Positions 8,917-17,420 of a stretch of DNA of 64,000 nt are shown here, piece after piece. The stretch covers positions 4,873,501-4,937,500 of the forward strand of contig CP077096.1 in the NCBI GenBank assembly GCA_014268975.2. The letters are read 5' to 3'. The DNA is from Pseudomonas wayambapalatensis. GTDB lineage: Bacteria; Pseudomonadota; Gammaproteobacteria; Pseudomonadales; Pseudomonadaceae. The notes below the pieces were generated by a model. It was not told the DNA's origin. It searched no databases and saw nothing but the letters and a program-made list of their open reading frames with translations. Position numbers and translations under genes: made by a program. The stretch's first letter is position 1, and the number at the start of each line of letters is the position of its first letter.

Positions 8917-8935
8917 AATGAGGTGGAATCTCATT
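8917..8935. promoter_or_regulatory. 19-base inverted repeat upstream of the TonB receptor
   Basis: AATGAG-7-CTCATT is a perfect 6+6 inverted repeat 62 bases before the receptor start, in the fecR-receptor gap. GGAATCTCATTCTCGTCC runs through its right half and resembles the GGAAAT...TCC elements of FecI-type promoters. It could be the sigma-dependent promoter, a Fur-like operator, or both. The repeat is seen directly. The function is inference. Confidence 0.45.
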
Positions 8936-8997
8936 CTCGTCCGGCCTGAAGGAACAAAGCCCGAAAAGTGGTCTCCCCCAACCTTCAGGAGCGCTTC

Positions 8998-11469
8998 ATG
9001 ATTCGCCCGTGTTACCCCCGCAACGACAGGCTGCGCAATGCCATACACGCCGCTGCCTTCGGCCTGGGCCTTGCCAGCGCCACGCTCTCGGCCCAAGCTT
9101 TCGCCGCCACGGCAGGCCAAAACCAGCAGCTCGCCTGGAACATCCCGGCCGGCCCGTTGGCCCCAGCGCTGGACCAGATGGCCCGCCAGGGCGGCCTGAA
9201 CCTGTCGTTCGACGCGAACAGCCTCCAGGGCAAGACCACCCGTGGCGTGCAAGGCAGCTACGACAGCGCCCAGGCCCTGTCGATCCTGCTGCAGGGCAGC
9301 AACGTGCAAGTTCAGCAACAGAGCGACAAGAGCTTCATGCTGATCCCGGCGCTGGACGTCGGTGATGCACTCGAGCTTGGTGCCACCAGCATTTCCAGCG
9401 ACCGCCTGGGCGAGACCACCGAGAACACCGGCTCCTACACCACCGGCGCGGTGACCATCGGCAAGACTCCGCAAAGCATCCGCCGCACCCCGCAGTCGGT
9501 GACCGTGGTCACCCGCCAGCGCATCGACGACCAGAACATCACCAACCTCACCAACCTGCTCGAGCAGACCCCGGGCGTGGTGGTCAACCTGACCGACAGC
9601 GAGCGCGTGCAGTATTACTCGCGCGGCTACTCGATCGACGCCATCCAGTACGACGGCGCCACCGTGGTGCAGAGCAGCGGCGGCGGCTCGTTCATCCAGA
9701 GCGACTCGGCGATCATCGACCGCGCCGAGATCCTGCGCGGGGCCACCGGCATGCTGCGCGGGGCGGGCAACCCTTCGGGCACGGTGAACCTGGTGCGCAA
9801 GCGCCCGACCTACGAATACCAGGGCAGCGGCAGCATTACCCTGGGCACCTGGAACGCCCAGCGCTATGTCGCGGACATCTCCGGGCCATTGACCGAAACC
9901 GGCAACGTGCGTGGGCGGATCATCGCCGTGCACGACGACAAGGACCACTTCCAGGAGTCGCGCCAGGAACGCAAGGACGTGCTGTACGGCGTACTGGCCT
10001 TCGACCTGAATGACAGCACCACCCTGACCACCGGCCTTGAATGGACCAAGCTCGACGCCACCGGCGCCTGGGGCAACCTGCCCGCCAACTACGACGGCTC
10101 GCCGCTGCCGTTTGGCCGCAGCACCTACCTGGGTGCCGACTGGAACCGCTGGAACCGCAGCAACCTGCAAACCTTCGCCGAGCTCGAACATCGTTTCGAC
10201 AACGACTGGAAGCTCAAGCTGATGGCCCAGCGCACCCACTTCGAGTTGGCCGACGATGGTTTCAAGCAGACCTACTTCACCCGCGCCACCGGCGCCGCCA
10301 ACCCCACCAACAACCCGTACCTGATGAGCTACCAGGTCACCGAAGGCGATGGCGGCGAGAGCCTGCAGAACAACCTGAGCGCGACCCTCAATGGCCCGTT
10401 CGACCTGCTGGGCCGCACCCACGAGCTGATGCTGGGCGTCGAGCGCATCCGCAACGATTCCTACGCCTCGGCCACCAACAACGTTCAGTCGGGGGTGTTC
10501 GACATCCGCAACTGGGACCCCAAGACCAGCCTGGCCAACCCGTCTATCAACATCCTCGCCCACCCGGTGCGCACCCGCACCACCCAGGAAGGCGCCTACG
10601 CCACCTGGCGCATTTCCCTGGCCGATCCGCTCACCGCGATCATCGGCGCGCGCACTAACTGGTACGACTATGAGCAGGAAAACAACACCCGCTCCAACGG
10701 CAAGTTCAGTGTCGACAACGAAGTGGTGCCCTACGCGGCGCTGATCTATGACCTCAACGACAACTTCAGCACCTACGCCAGCTATACCGAGATCTTCAAC
10801 CCGCAGACCGCCACCGACGCCACTGGCTCGGTGCTCGCGCCGGTCACCGGCGAGGCCTACGAGACTGGCATCAAGGGCGAGTTCTATGACGGACGGCTGA
10901 ATACCTCGCTGGCGTTCTTCCGCATCTATCAGGTCGGCAACCCGCTGGACGACATCAGCGGGCCAAATCCCTGCCCACCCAACTACACCAGTGGCTACTG
11001 CAAGGTTGCGGCAGGCAAGAACCGCAGCCAGGGCTTCGAACTGGAGATTTCCGGCGAAGTGCTGCCGGGCTGGAACGTGACCGGTGGCTACACCTACAAC
11101 ACCACCGAGTACCTGAAGGACACCACCAGCAACACCGGCAATGCGATCCGCACCACCGACCCCAAGCGTATGCTGCGGCTGTTCACCAGCTACCGCCTGC
11201 CGGGTGAGCTGGACGCCTGGACCATTGGTGGTGGCGTGCAGGCCCAGAGCGACATCTACAACCGCAGCGGCACTGCGGTCGCCACGCAGTCGGGGTATGC
11301 GGTGTACAACGCGATGGTCAACTACCGTTTCAACGACCACTACTCGTTGCAGGTCAACGCCAACAACATCTTCGACAAGCAGTACTACCGCCAGGTGGCA
11401 CCGACACCGACCGGCTACTACTGGGGCGATCCGCGCAATGTGTCGGTGACCTTGCGCGGGAGCTTCTGA
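8998..11469 (+). CDS. TonB-dependent ferric-siderophore receptor with STN signalling domain (FhuE-like)
   Basis: An 823-residue outer-membrane receptor. A signal peptide of about 36 residues ends at AQAFA. The periplasmic STN domain (AWNIPAGPLAPALDQMARQGG...) of about 75 residues is the part that talks to FecR. The plug domain follows (KTPQSIRRTPQSVTVVTRQRI, GMLRGAGNPSGTVNLVRKRPT), then a 22-strand type barrel ending in the typical terminal Phe (NVSVTLRGSF). SRGYSIDAIQYDG is characteristic of the FhuE/coprogen-type hydroxamate receptors, so a ferric hydroxamate siderophore is the best guess, not proven. The frame is open back to 8968, but CAGGAG seven bases before ATG 8998 fixes that start. 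Confidence 0.92.
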   Translation: MIRPCYPRNDRLRNAIHAAAFGLGLASATLSAQAFAATAGQNQQLAWNIPAGPLAPALDQMARQGGLNLSFDANSLQGKTTRGVQGSYDSAQALSILLQGSNVQVQQQSDKSFMLIPALDVGDALELGATSISSDRLGETTENTGSYTTGAVTIGKTPQSIRRTPQSVTVVTRQRIDDQNITNLTNLLEQTPGVVVNLTDSERVQYYSRGYSIDAIQYDGATVVQSSGGGSFIQSDSAIIDRAEILRGATGMLRGAGNPSGTVNLVRKRPTYEYQGSGSITLGTWNAQRYVADISGPLTETGNVRGRIIAVHDDKDHFQESRQERKDVLYGVLAFDLNDSTTLTTGLEWTKLDATGAWGNLPANYDGSPLPFGRSTYLGADWNRWNRSNLQTFAELEHRFDNDWKLKLMAQRTHFELADDGFKQTYFTRATGAANPTNNPYLMSYQVTEGDGGESLQNNLSATLNGPFDLLGRTHELMLGVERIRNDSYASATNNVQSGVFDIRNWDPKTSLANPSINILAHPVRTRTTQEGAYATWRISLADPLTAIIGARTNWYDYEQENNTRSNGKFSVDNEVVPYAALIYDLNDNFSTYASYTEIFNPQTATDATGSVLAPVTGEAYETGIKGEFYDGRLNTSLAFFRIYQVGNPLDDISGPNPCPPNYTSGYCKVAAGKNRSQGFELEISGEVLPGWNVTGGYTYNTTEYLKDTTSNTGNAIRTTDPKRMLRLFTSYRLPGELDAWTIGGGVQAQSDIYNRSGTAVATQSGYAVYNAMVNYRFNDHYSLQVNANNIFDKQYYRQVAPTPTGYYWGDPRNVSVTLRGSF

Positions 11470-11533
11470 TCGCCTCGACCTGAATGGGCCTGTTCGCGGC
11501 GGTTCGCCGTCCCGACTTGCCCGCCAAGAAGCC

Positions 11534-12703
11534 TCACTGGCCCGGGCTGGCTTCCACAGAAACCCGCCCGGCCCGCCGCCAGGCCTGCCGTGCAAAGCAC
11601 ACGAACAACCCTGCCATCACCGCCAGCGCCATGGGCAAGCCGTGCGGCGCGACGTCCATTGCCGCGCCGCTGACCAGCGGCCCGACCAGGCTACCTACAC
11701 CCCACAGCAAGCCGACGCTGGCGTTGGCCGTCACCAGGTCCTTGCCCTTGAAGCGCTGCCCGATCAGCACCAGCGCCAAGGTATAGATCCCCCCTGCCAC
11801 GGCCCCGAGCACCACCAGCAACGGCCACAGCAGCCAGGTCACCTGCAACAGCCACGGCAAGGCGATACCGATCGCCATCGCCACCAGCCCGCACGCCAGG
11901 TGCAGCCCGGTGCGCTCCACCCGGTCCGCCAGCCAGCCCAGCGGCAACTGGAACAGCATGTCGCCAGCGAACACCACCGTCACCATCAGCGCAGCCACGC
12001 CTATGGCAAAGCCATGGCTGGTGGCATACACCGGCAACAACGACAGCACCACGGCGTCGAAGAACGAGAAGAACAGCACCGCCACGCACAGGGCCGGGGC
12101 AACACGGAAGAAGCCGCCCAAGGTGAAGCTCTTGTCGTCTTCCTCGCCATGCTCGACATGATCGTTCGGCACCGTGAGCAGGATGCACAGCAACGCCAGG
12201 CCATAGCAGGCGGTGACCACACCCGTCACCCAGGGGCTGTTGGCACCGACCAGCGCCAGCATCGCCGGACCCAGCACCTGGAAGCCGGTGAAACTGGTGG
12301 CGTACAGGGCCATGATCTTGCCGCGGTTGTGCTCCGGGCACAGTTCGTTGACCCACGACTCACCCAGGATGATCGCGATGCCCATGCCGATCCCCAGCGC
12401 CAGACGCAGCAGCGCCAGCAACCAGATCGACGCGAACGACCACTCCAGCAGGCCGATGCTCAGGGCGCAGAGGCTGAAGCACAACAGGTAGATGGTGCGC
12501 CGGGTGAGGTGCCGGCAGCAGGCATCGACCATGAACGCCGAGAGCATCATGCCTGCGGCCGGAATGGCCGAGACGATGCCGATTTCCAGGGTGCCCGCCC
12601 CCGCCTCGTGCAGACGCAACGACACCAGCGGCAGGCTGGCCCCCAGGCTGAAGCCCACCACCGACACGGCGAACAGAAGGCCCGCCAGCAAACGCATGTT
12701 CAT
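11534..12703 (-). CDS. MFS transporter of unknown substrate
   Basis: A major-facilitator protein of 389 residues with 12 predicted helices. It starts MNMRLLAGLLFAVSVVGFSLG and shows the loop 2-3 signature of the superfamily in altered form (DACCRHLTRRTIYLL) and again in the second half (GWLADRVERTGLHLA). A longer frame exists to 12751, but GTGGAG shortly before ATG 12703 supports this start; ATG 12697 is a close alternative. It is convergent with the siderophore receptor (64-base gap). Position beside an iron-uptake cassette would allow a role in siderophore export or uptake, but nothing in the sequence shows it. Confidence 0.85.
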   Translation of the reverse strand: MNMRLLAGLLFAVSVVGFSLGASLPLVSLRLHEAGAGTLEIGIVSAIPAAGMMLSAFMVDACCRHLTRRTIYLLCFSLCALSIGLLEWSFASIWLLALLRLALGIGMGIAIILGESWVNELCPEHNRGKIMALYATSFTGFQVLGPAMLALVGANSPWVTGVVTACYGLALLCILLTVPNDHVEHGEEDDKSFTLGGFFRVAPALCVAVLFFSFFDAVVLSLLPVYATSHGFAIGVAALMVTVVFAGDMLFQLPLGWLADRVERTGLHLACGLVAMAIGIALPWLLQVTWLLWPLLVVLGAVAGGIYTLALVLIGQRFKGKDLVTANASVGLLWGVGSLVGPLVSGAAMDVAPHGLPMALAVMAGLFVCFARQAWRRAGRVSVEASPGQ

Positions 12704-12999
12704 GTACCACTCCACTGAAAAAGACGTGCAAACGCAGGCGCCCGCGGCCACGCCGAGGCGGCGCAGCAGACAGGGGCGCTGATCAGTTCAGTGCGCGGTG
12801 TGTGGCGAGAAGGTGAAGGCGAACAGGACGCTGCGCCGGCGCTTGAGCACCGTGTCGCTCGGCCACGCGCGACGCGCTGTCGGGGCGACACGCAGGCATG
12901 TGTGGCTGAGGGGGTGTGGGCGGCGCATTGCTGGAATCGCAGGGAAAAATGAAGGAGGCGGCACTCTAGGCCAGGGCTGATCGTTCAGTCAACTGGAGA
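12704..12999. other. Intergenic region between two minus-strand MFS genes
   Basis: No supported gene in about 300 bases. Two similar short motifs occur, GCTGATCAGTTCAGT at about 12778 and GCTGATCGTTCAGTC at about 12976, each holding CTGA/TCAG half-sites. They could be operator sites for regulation of the downstream transporter gene. A 63-codon minus-strand frame reaching in from 12891 has Pseudomonas-like composition but no start signal or recognisable product. Confidence 0.4.
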
Positions 13000-13031
13000 G
13001 CCCCTTTCGCGGGCGAACCCGCGAAAGGGGC
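13000..13031. terminator. Strong hairpin after fsr-like gene
   Basis: A 14-base perfect stem with a four-base loop: GCCCCTTTCGCGGG, cgaa, CCCGCGAAAGGGGC. It lies 18 bases past the stop of the fsr-like gene on the minus strand. There is no U tract, so it is a weak intrinsic terminator or a 3' stabiliser derived from a REP-type palindrome (GCGGG...CCCGC core). Confidence 0.6.
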
Positions 13032-13049
13032 GCAGCAGGTGCCGGGGGC

Positions 13050-14273
13050 TCAACGCTTGCCGGTAGACGGCAGGAATACCGCCAGCAACCCGAACAACGG
13101 CAGGAACGAGCACAGCCCGTACACGTACTCGATCCCGCGCAGGTCGGCCAGATAACCGAGCAGCGCGGCACCGATCCCGCCGAACCCGAACATCAACCCG
13201 AAGAAGATGCCCGCGATCATGCCGACGTTCCCCGGCACCAGCTCCTGGGCATACACCACGATCGCCGAGAACGCCGAGGCGAGGATGAAGCCGATCACCA
13301 GGCTCAGCACCGTGGTCCAGAACAGGTCGGCGTAGGGCAGCGCCAGGGTGAACGGTGCCACGCCCAGGATCGAGAACCAGATCACCGCCTTGCGCCCGAT
13401 ACGGTCACCGATCGGCCCTCCGAAGAAAGTGCCCGCCGCCACCGCGCCGAGGAACAGGAACAGGTGCAGTTGCGAGCTGGCCACCGACAGGTCGAACTTC
13501 TCGATCAGGTAGAACGTGAAGTAGCTGGTGAAGCTGGCCATGTAGAAGTACTTGGAGAACACCAGCAGCCCCAGCACGATCAACGCGGCGAGCACGCGCT
13601 GGCGCGACAGGCCATGGGTGGCGGCACCGGCCTTGCGCGCCTTGAACTGGTTCAGGTGATCCTTGTACCAGCGGCGCAGCAGCAAGGTCACACCGAAGAA
13701 GAACAACGCCGCCAGGCCGAACCAGGCGACGTGGGTCTGGCCGAACGGGATGACGATCGCCGCCGCCAGCAGCGGGCCGAAGGCCGAGCCGGCGTTGCCC
13801 CCTACCTGGAACGTCGACTGGGCCAGGCCGAAGCGTCCGCCGGAGGCCAGGCGGGCGATGCGCGAGGTTTCCGGGTGGAAGGTCGACGAGCCGATCCCCA
13901 CCAGCGCCGAGGCCAGCAGGATCATCGGGAAACTGCCGACGAACGCCAGCATGACGATACCCACCAAGGTACACAGCGTGCCCAGCGGCAGCAGGTTCGG
14001 CGTCGGCCGCTTGTCGGTATAGAAGCCGACCCATGGCTGCAGCAGCGAGGCGGTCACCTGGAAGGTCAGGGTGATCAGGCCGATCTGGGCGAAGCTCAGG
14101 TCGTAGTTGGCCTTGAGCATCGGATAGATCGCCGGCAACACCGACTGGATCAGGTCGTTGATCAGGTGCGCAAGTGCGCAGAAGGTGATGATCCGCATCA
14201 CCAGCGGGCTGCTGCCGGAAGTCGGCGTTGCACTGCTGGTCGTGGGGCTGGACGAGGTACTGCTGATGGCCAT
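13050..14273 (-). CDS. fsr: Fosmidomycin-resistance-type MFS efflux protein (Fsr)
   Basis: A 407-residue 12-helix major-facilitator protein. The start of the first helix (ITFCALAHLINDLIQSVLPAIYPMLK), the segment SFAQIGLITLTFQVTASLLQPWVG and HPETSRIARLASGGRFGLAQSTFQVGGNAG in separate pieces are typical of Fsr, which in E. coli exports fosmidomycin. The natural substrate in Pseudomonas is unknown. A TTG codon at 14306 would add 11 residues, but I prefer ATG 14273 because the extra residues are low-complexity and unlike the family. The hydrophilic Ser/Thr-rich N-terminus before the first helix is longer than in E. coli. Confidence 0.88.
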   Translation of the reverse strand: MAISSTSSSPTTSSATPTSGSSPLVMRIITFCALAHLINDLIQSVLPAIYPMLKANYDLSFAQIGLITLTFQVTASLLQPWVGFYTDKRPTPNLLPLGTLCTLVGIVMLAFVGSFPMILLASALVGIGSSTFHPETSRIARLASGGRFGLAQSTFQVGGNAGSAFGPLLAAAIVIPFGQTHVAWFGLAALFFFGVTLLLRRWYKDHLNQFKARKAGAATHGLSRQRVLAALIVLGLLVFSKYFYMASFTSYFTFYLIEKFDLSVASSQLHLFLFLGAVAAGTFFGGPIGDRIGRKAVIWFSILGVAPFTLALPYADLFWTTVLSLVIGFILASAFSAIVVYAQELVPGNVGMIAGIFFGLMFGFGGIGAALLGYLADLRGIEYVYGLCSFLPLFGLLAVFLPSTGKR

Positions 14274-14453
14274 GGGCTCGACATCCGTGCTCAGGTTGGG
14301 ATCCAATTATTAGAAACATCCCGATACGAAGCCACCCTTAATTTGTTTTTTCCATGCGCTCACGCAATCACATGCGAACACCTTGAAAGACATGCCTGAA
14401 AAAAGCGCAAAGACGCTTAAACCACAAGACCACCCATCGCCCACTCACTTGCA

Positions 14454-14468
14454 AATGGTTCTCACTAT
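14454..14468. promoter_or_regulatory. Strong Fur-box match upstream of the orphan fecR
   Basis: AATGGTTCTCACTAT matches AATGATTCTCATTAT, the core of the Fur consensus, at 13 of 15 positions. It lies 72-86 bases before the fecR-like gene, in an AT-richer patch (about 14330-14480) that is unlike the surrounding coding DNA. The match is visible; iron control is inference. Confidence 0.7.
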
Positions 14469-14539
14469 ATTTAGCATCCTCAGCTCATTCCCTCCGCAAA
14501 CACAGGGCACACCGCCCTTCTCGCGAGCAGACCGATCCC

Positions 14540-15472
14540 ATGAACCCGATGCCCGCCGTGCAGTTCGATCACGACCCCCAACGCGAAGCACTGGAATGGT
14601 TCGCGCGCCTGCGCCAGCCGGGCGGTGACGAGCGGCAGCGCAAGGCCTTCGCGCTATGGTGCCAGGATCCGGACAATGCCCGCGCTTTTGCGGCGCTGGA
14701 AAGCCGCTGGCAGCAACTGCAGAGCCCGCCTGCGCGGCTGCGACCGCGGGAGGTGGCGGTACGTCGCAGTCACTGGGGCAAGGCACTGGGGGCGTTGTTC
14801 CTGTTGCTGCTGGCCGCGCTGGCCTACCTCTACTGGCCATTGATGCAGCGCCTGGGCAGCGAGCTGCACACCGCTGCAGGCGAGCGCCGCAGCCTGCGCC
14901 TGGCGGACGGTTCGACCCTGCATCTGGACAGCGCCAGCGCCATGAATGTCGACCTGCGCAGCCGTACCCGGCAACTGCAACTGCTGCAGGGCCAGGTGTA
15001 CCTTGAAGTGATGCTCGATGGGCGTGCGCTGGAGGTGCAGGTGGACGCCGCGCGGATCCAGGTGTTCGGCACCCGCCTGATGATCGCCCGCAACAGCGAC
15101 TACGACGAACTGGTGGTACTCAGCGGCAAGGCCATGGTCAGCCAGGGCGGCGACCAGCGCATGGTGTCGGCGGGCGAGCGGGTCAGGTTCAACCCGGTGC
15201 GTATCGATGCGGTGGAAAAGGCCGACATCAAGACTGCCGATGCCTGGCGCAGCGGGCAACTGGTCGCCCGGGACATGCCGTTGCAGCAAGTGCTGGAGCG
15301 GCTAGCCAGCTACCAAGGGCAGCGGGTGTGGCTGATGGACGAGCAAACCGCTTATCGGCGCATCAGCGGTGATTTCAACCTCGACCGCGCAGGCGAAACC
15401 CTCGACAGGCTCGCCGCCGCCCAACAACTGCGGGTCAACAACCTGCTCGGGCAGTGGCTGATCGTCCGCTGA
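14540..15472 (+). CDS. FecR-family transmembrane regulator without adjacent sigma factor or receptor
   Basis: A 310-residue FecR homologue. The N-terminal cytoplasmic domain (REALEWFARLRQPGGDERQRKAF...) is followed by one membrane helix at about residues 80-98 (KALGALFLLLLAALAYLYW), the periplasmic FecR domain (AAGERRSLRLADGSTLHLDSAS) and a C-terminal domain ending WLIVR. Partners normally lie next to it: a FecI sigma upstream and a TonB receptor downstream. Here the upstream 266 bases contain only a Fur box and downstream lies tRNA-Met, so it is an orphan. It may act on the sigma factor 6.6 kb away or on one elsewhere. The frame is intact. Confidence 0.9.
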   Translation: MNPMPAVQFDHDPQREALEWFARLRQPGGDERQRKAFALWCQDPDNARAFAALESRWQQLQSPPARLRPREVAVRRSHWGKALGALFLLLLAALAYLYWPLMQRLGSELHTAAGERRSLRLADGSTLHLDSASAMNVDLRSRTRQLQLLQGQVYLEVMLDGRALEVQVDAARIQVFGTRLMIARNSDYDELVVLSGKAMVSQGGDQRMVSAGERVRFNPVRIDAVEKADIKTADAWRSGQLVARDMPLQQVLERLASYQGQRVWLMDEQTAYRRISGDFNLDRAGETLDRLAAAQQLRVNNLLGQWLIVR

Positions 15473-15527
15473 AGCGGGCCTTCCGGCTAAGTTTTTGAAA
15501 GCGTGCAGATTTTTTTTGAAATGAGTG

Positions 15528-15556
15528 TTGACAGAGGGTCATCACAAGAGAATAAT
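15528..15556 (+). promoter_or_regulatory. Sigma-70 promoter of tRNA-Met
   Basis: TTGACA at 15528-15533 and AATAAT at 15551-15556 are separated by exactly 17 bases. The tRNA begins 11 bases after the -10 element. A run of eight T lies just upstream (about 15510). Confidence 0.85.
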
Positions 15557-15566
15557 GCGCGCCATT

Positions 15567-15643
15567 GGCTACATAGCTCAGTTGGTTAGAGCATAGCATT
15601 CATAATGCTGGGGTCCGGGGTTCAAGTCCCTGTGTAGCCACCA
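15567..15643 (+). tRNA. tRNA-Met (anticodon CAT)
   Basis: A 77-base gene with encoded CCA. Acceptor stem GGCTACA pairs with TGTAGCC; the D arm has GCTC-AGTTGGTTA-GAGC; the anticodon loop TTCATAA lies on the stem AGCAT/ATGCT; the T arm holds GGTTCAAGTCC. The sequence and the regular 1-72 pair (G-C) fit elongator tRNA-Met and not the initiator, which has an unpaired first base. It is a single-tRNA unit. Confidence 0.96.
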
Positions 15644-15650
15644 AATACGA

Positions 15651-15680
15651 AAAGGGCTTACCGCAAGGTAAGCCCTTTTT
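15651..15680. terminator. Intrinsic terminator after tRNA-Met, probably bidirectional
   Basis: AAAGGGCTTACC-gcaa-GGTAAGCCCTTT followed by TT, a 12-base perfect stem. It starts eight bases after the tRNA. The A run on the left gives a U-rich tail for the minus strand as well, so it also serves the convergent LysE-type gene ending at 15702. Confidence 0.92.
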
Positions 15681-15701
15681 CTTTGCCCTCGAGAATCCCC
15701 T

Positions 15702-16319
15702 TCAGCGTATTCCCGCCATGGCGACGGCCACTCCCAGGCCAATCAATGCCACTCCGATCACCCGATCCACCACGATCTGTCGTTCGATCATCGCCTTGCG
15801 CAGCCCGGCGCTGGAGAAAAACACCGCCACCAGGCTGAACCACGCCCAATGGGCCAACGACATGAAGGCACCATAGCCCAGGTTTATCGCCAGTTCGCTG
15901 CCCGGCTTTACCACCTGCGTGTAGGCGCTGATCACGAACAGCATGGTCTTGGGGTTCAGTGCGTTGGTGAGAAAGCCCGTGCGCAGGGCCGCGAATGTGC
16001 CCCTCGCATTCGCCGGCTTCTGGCTGTCGAGCCGGATGCGCTGAGTATTGGTCAGCGACTTGTACCCCAGGTAGACCAGATACCCCGCCCCCAGGGTTTT
16101 CATCAGCACGAACAGCGTCGGGCTGCGGCTGATGAGCACCGCGATGCCGAACAGTGTGTACAACACATGCACCTGAACCCCCAGGGCGATCCCCAGCGCT
16201 GCCGCCAATCCGGCCCGACGCCCTTGTGCATAACTGCTGCGAGTGACCATGGCGAAGTCGGCGCCGGGGCTGATGACAGCCAGGAGGGTGAACAGGGCAA
16301 CGGCGATCAGTTCGGTCAT
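15702..16319 (-). CDS. LysE/RhtB-family amino-acid exporter
   Basis: A 205-residue inner-membrane protein with about six helices and the family signature near the N-terminus (AVISPGADFAMVTRSSYAQGRRAG). The segment GFLTNALNPKTMLFVISAYTQ is also typical. Such proteins export amino acids, homoserine lactones or small toxic analogues by proton exchange. It is divergent from a LysR gene (183-base gap), which is the usual arrangement for an exporter with its own regulator. The substrate is unknown. Confidence 0.9.
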   Translation of the reverse strand: MTELIAVALFTLLAVISPGADFAMVTRSSYAQGRRAGLAAALGIALGVQVHVLYTLFGIAVLISRSPTLFVLMKTLGAGYLVYLGYKSLTNTQRIRLDSQKPANARGTFAALRTGFLTNALNPKTMLFVISAYTQVVKPGSELAINLGYGAFMSLAHWAWFSLVAVFFSSAGLRKAMIERQIVVDRVIGVALIGLGVAVAMAGIR

Positions 16320-16502
16320 GCAGGAGGCCTCGATAGGTGACGTCAGTACACAGGAGGGACGATTATCGAAGGCGCTGGCACGAGTAAAAATCGATTTTAT
16401 CGCGGCTTTATCTGCTAGTTTTCATCACCTATTCTTTGACGCACATGGCTTCTTCACGCCAGCCACTCCAGCGGCAGCCCGGAACAGACAGCGGACTCCC
16501 CC

Positions 16503-17420
16503 ATGAAACTCCCCCACCTCACCGCCCTGCGCTACTTCGACAGTGCCGCTCGCAGCGAAAGCTTCGTGCGCGCCGCCGAGCAACTGCACGTCACCCATGG
16601 CGCAGTCAGCCGCCAGGTCCGCCTGCTCGAAGAGGGCCTGGGGATCGAACTGTTCGAACGCCGCAACCGCGCAGTCTTTCTCACCGCCGCCGGTCGCACC
16701 CTGTTCGACACCACGCAAACGATCTTCGAACAGCTCGCCAGCACGGTGCAGCGCCTTCAGGAACACGCCCAGGACAACGTCCTGGTGCTGTCGTGCGAGC
16801 CCACCCTCGCCATGCGCTGGCTGATCCCGCGCCTGCCGGACTTCCATGCCCGCCACCCGGACCTGCAATTGCACCTGGTGGCCGCGGGCGGCCCGGTCGA
16901 CTTCACCCGCGGCGGTATCGACCTGGCATTACGCCGTGACGACTTCCGCTGGGATCGCCAACTGCACAGCCTGAAGATCTGCGCGGAATGGATCGGCCCG
17001 GTCGTCCGCTCGGGCGCGCTCACAACGCTCGATGGCCAGCGTCTGCTGCACAGCCACACCCGCACCACAGCCTGGAACACCTGGCTGAGCCTGAGCGGCA
17101 ACAGCGTCACCCATACGGAACGCAGCGACTACGAGCATTTCTATCTGTCAATCCAGGCCGCCAGTGCCGGGCTGGGCATGGCCATCGCCTCGGCCCTGAT
17201 GGTTGGCGATGAACTACACAGCGGCCAGTTGCAGGCGCCCTACGGATTTATGCGCGACGGCTCGGCCTATCATCTGCTCAGCCCCCAGCCCCTGGACGAT
17301 GACAGCAAGCGCCAGCGCTTCGCCGAATGGGTCTTGTGCCAGTGCCAGGGCAGTCTCGATCACCTGGGCCTGGCACAGAACGACGAACCTGCGCTGCCGT
17401 CGCCACCCCAGGTGCGGTAG
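16503..17420 (+). CDS. LysR-family transcriptional regulator (GcvA-like)
   Basis: A 305-residue regulator. The N-terminal winged helix-turn-helix (ALRYFDSAARSESFVRAAEQLHVTHGAVSRQVRLLEE) is of the GcvA/AmpR subgroup, and the effector domain has the type-2 periplasmic-binding fold (LSCEPTLAMRWLIPRLPDFHARHPDLQLHL). It is divergent from the LysE-type gene and most likely controls it from the shared 183-base gap. The last 61 bases overlap the end of the convergent M15 peptidase gene. Confidence 0.92.
   Translation: MKLPHLTALRYFDSAARSESFVRAAEQLHVTHGAVSRQVRLLEEGLGIELFERRNRAVFLTAAGRTLFDTTQTIFEQLASTVQRLQEHAQDNVLVLSCEPTLAMRWLIPRLPDFHARHPDLQLHLVAAGGPVDFTRGGIDLALRRDDFRWDRQLHSLKICAEWIGPVVRSGALTTLDGQRLLHSHTRTTAWNTWLSLSGNSVTHTERSDYEHFYLSIQAASAGLGMAIASALMVGDELHSGQLQAPYGFMRDGSAYHLLSPQPLDDDSKRQRFAEWVLCQCQGSLDHLGLAQNDEPALPSPPQVR

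Noticed and set aside
8848..11595. A 915-codon minus-strand frame opposite the TonB receptor
   Set aside because: Shadow of the receptor gene, which has complete family motifs.
14383..14628. A small gene overlapping the orphan fecR start
   Set aside because: It has no ribosome site or conserved sequence, covers the Fur box, and overlaps fecR.
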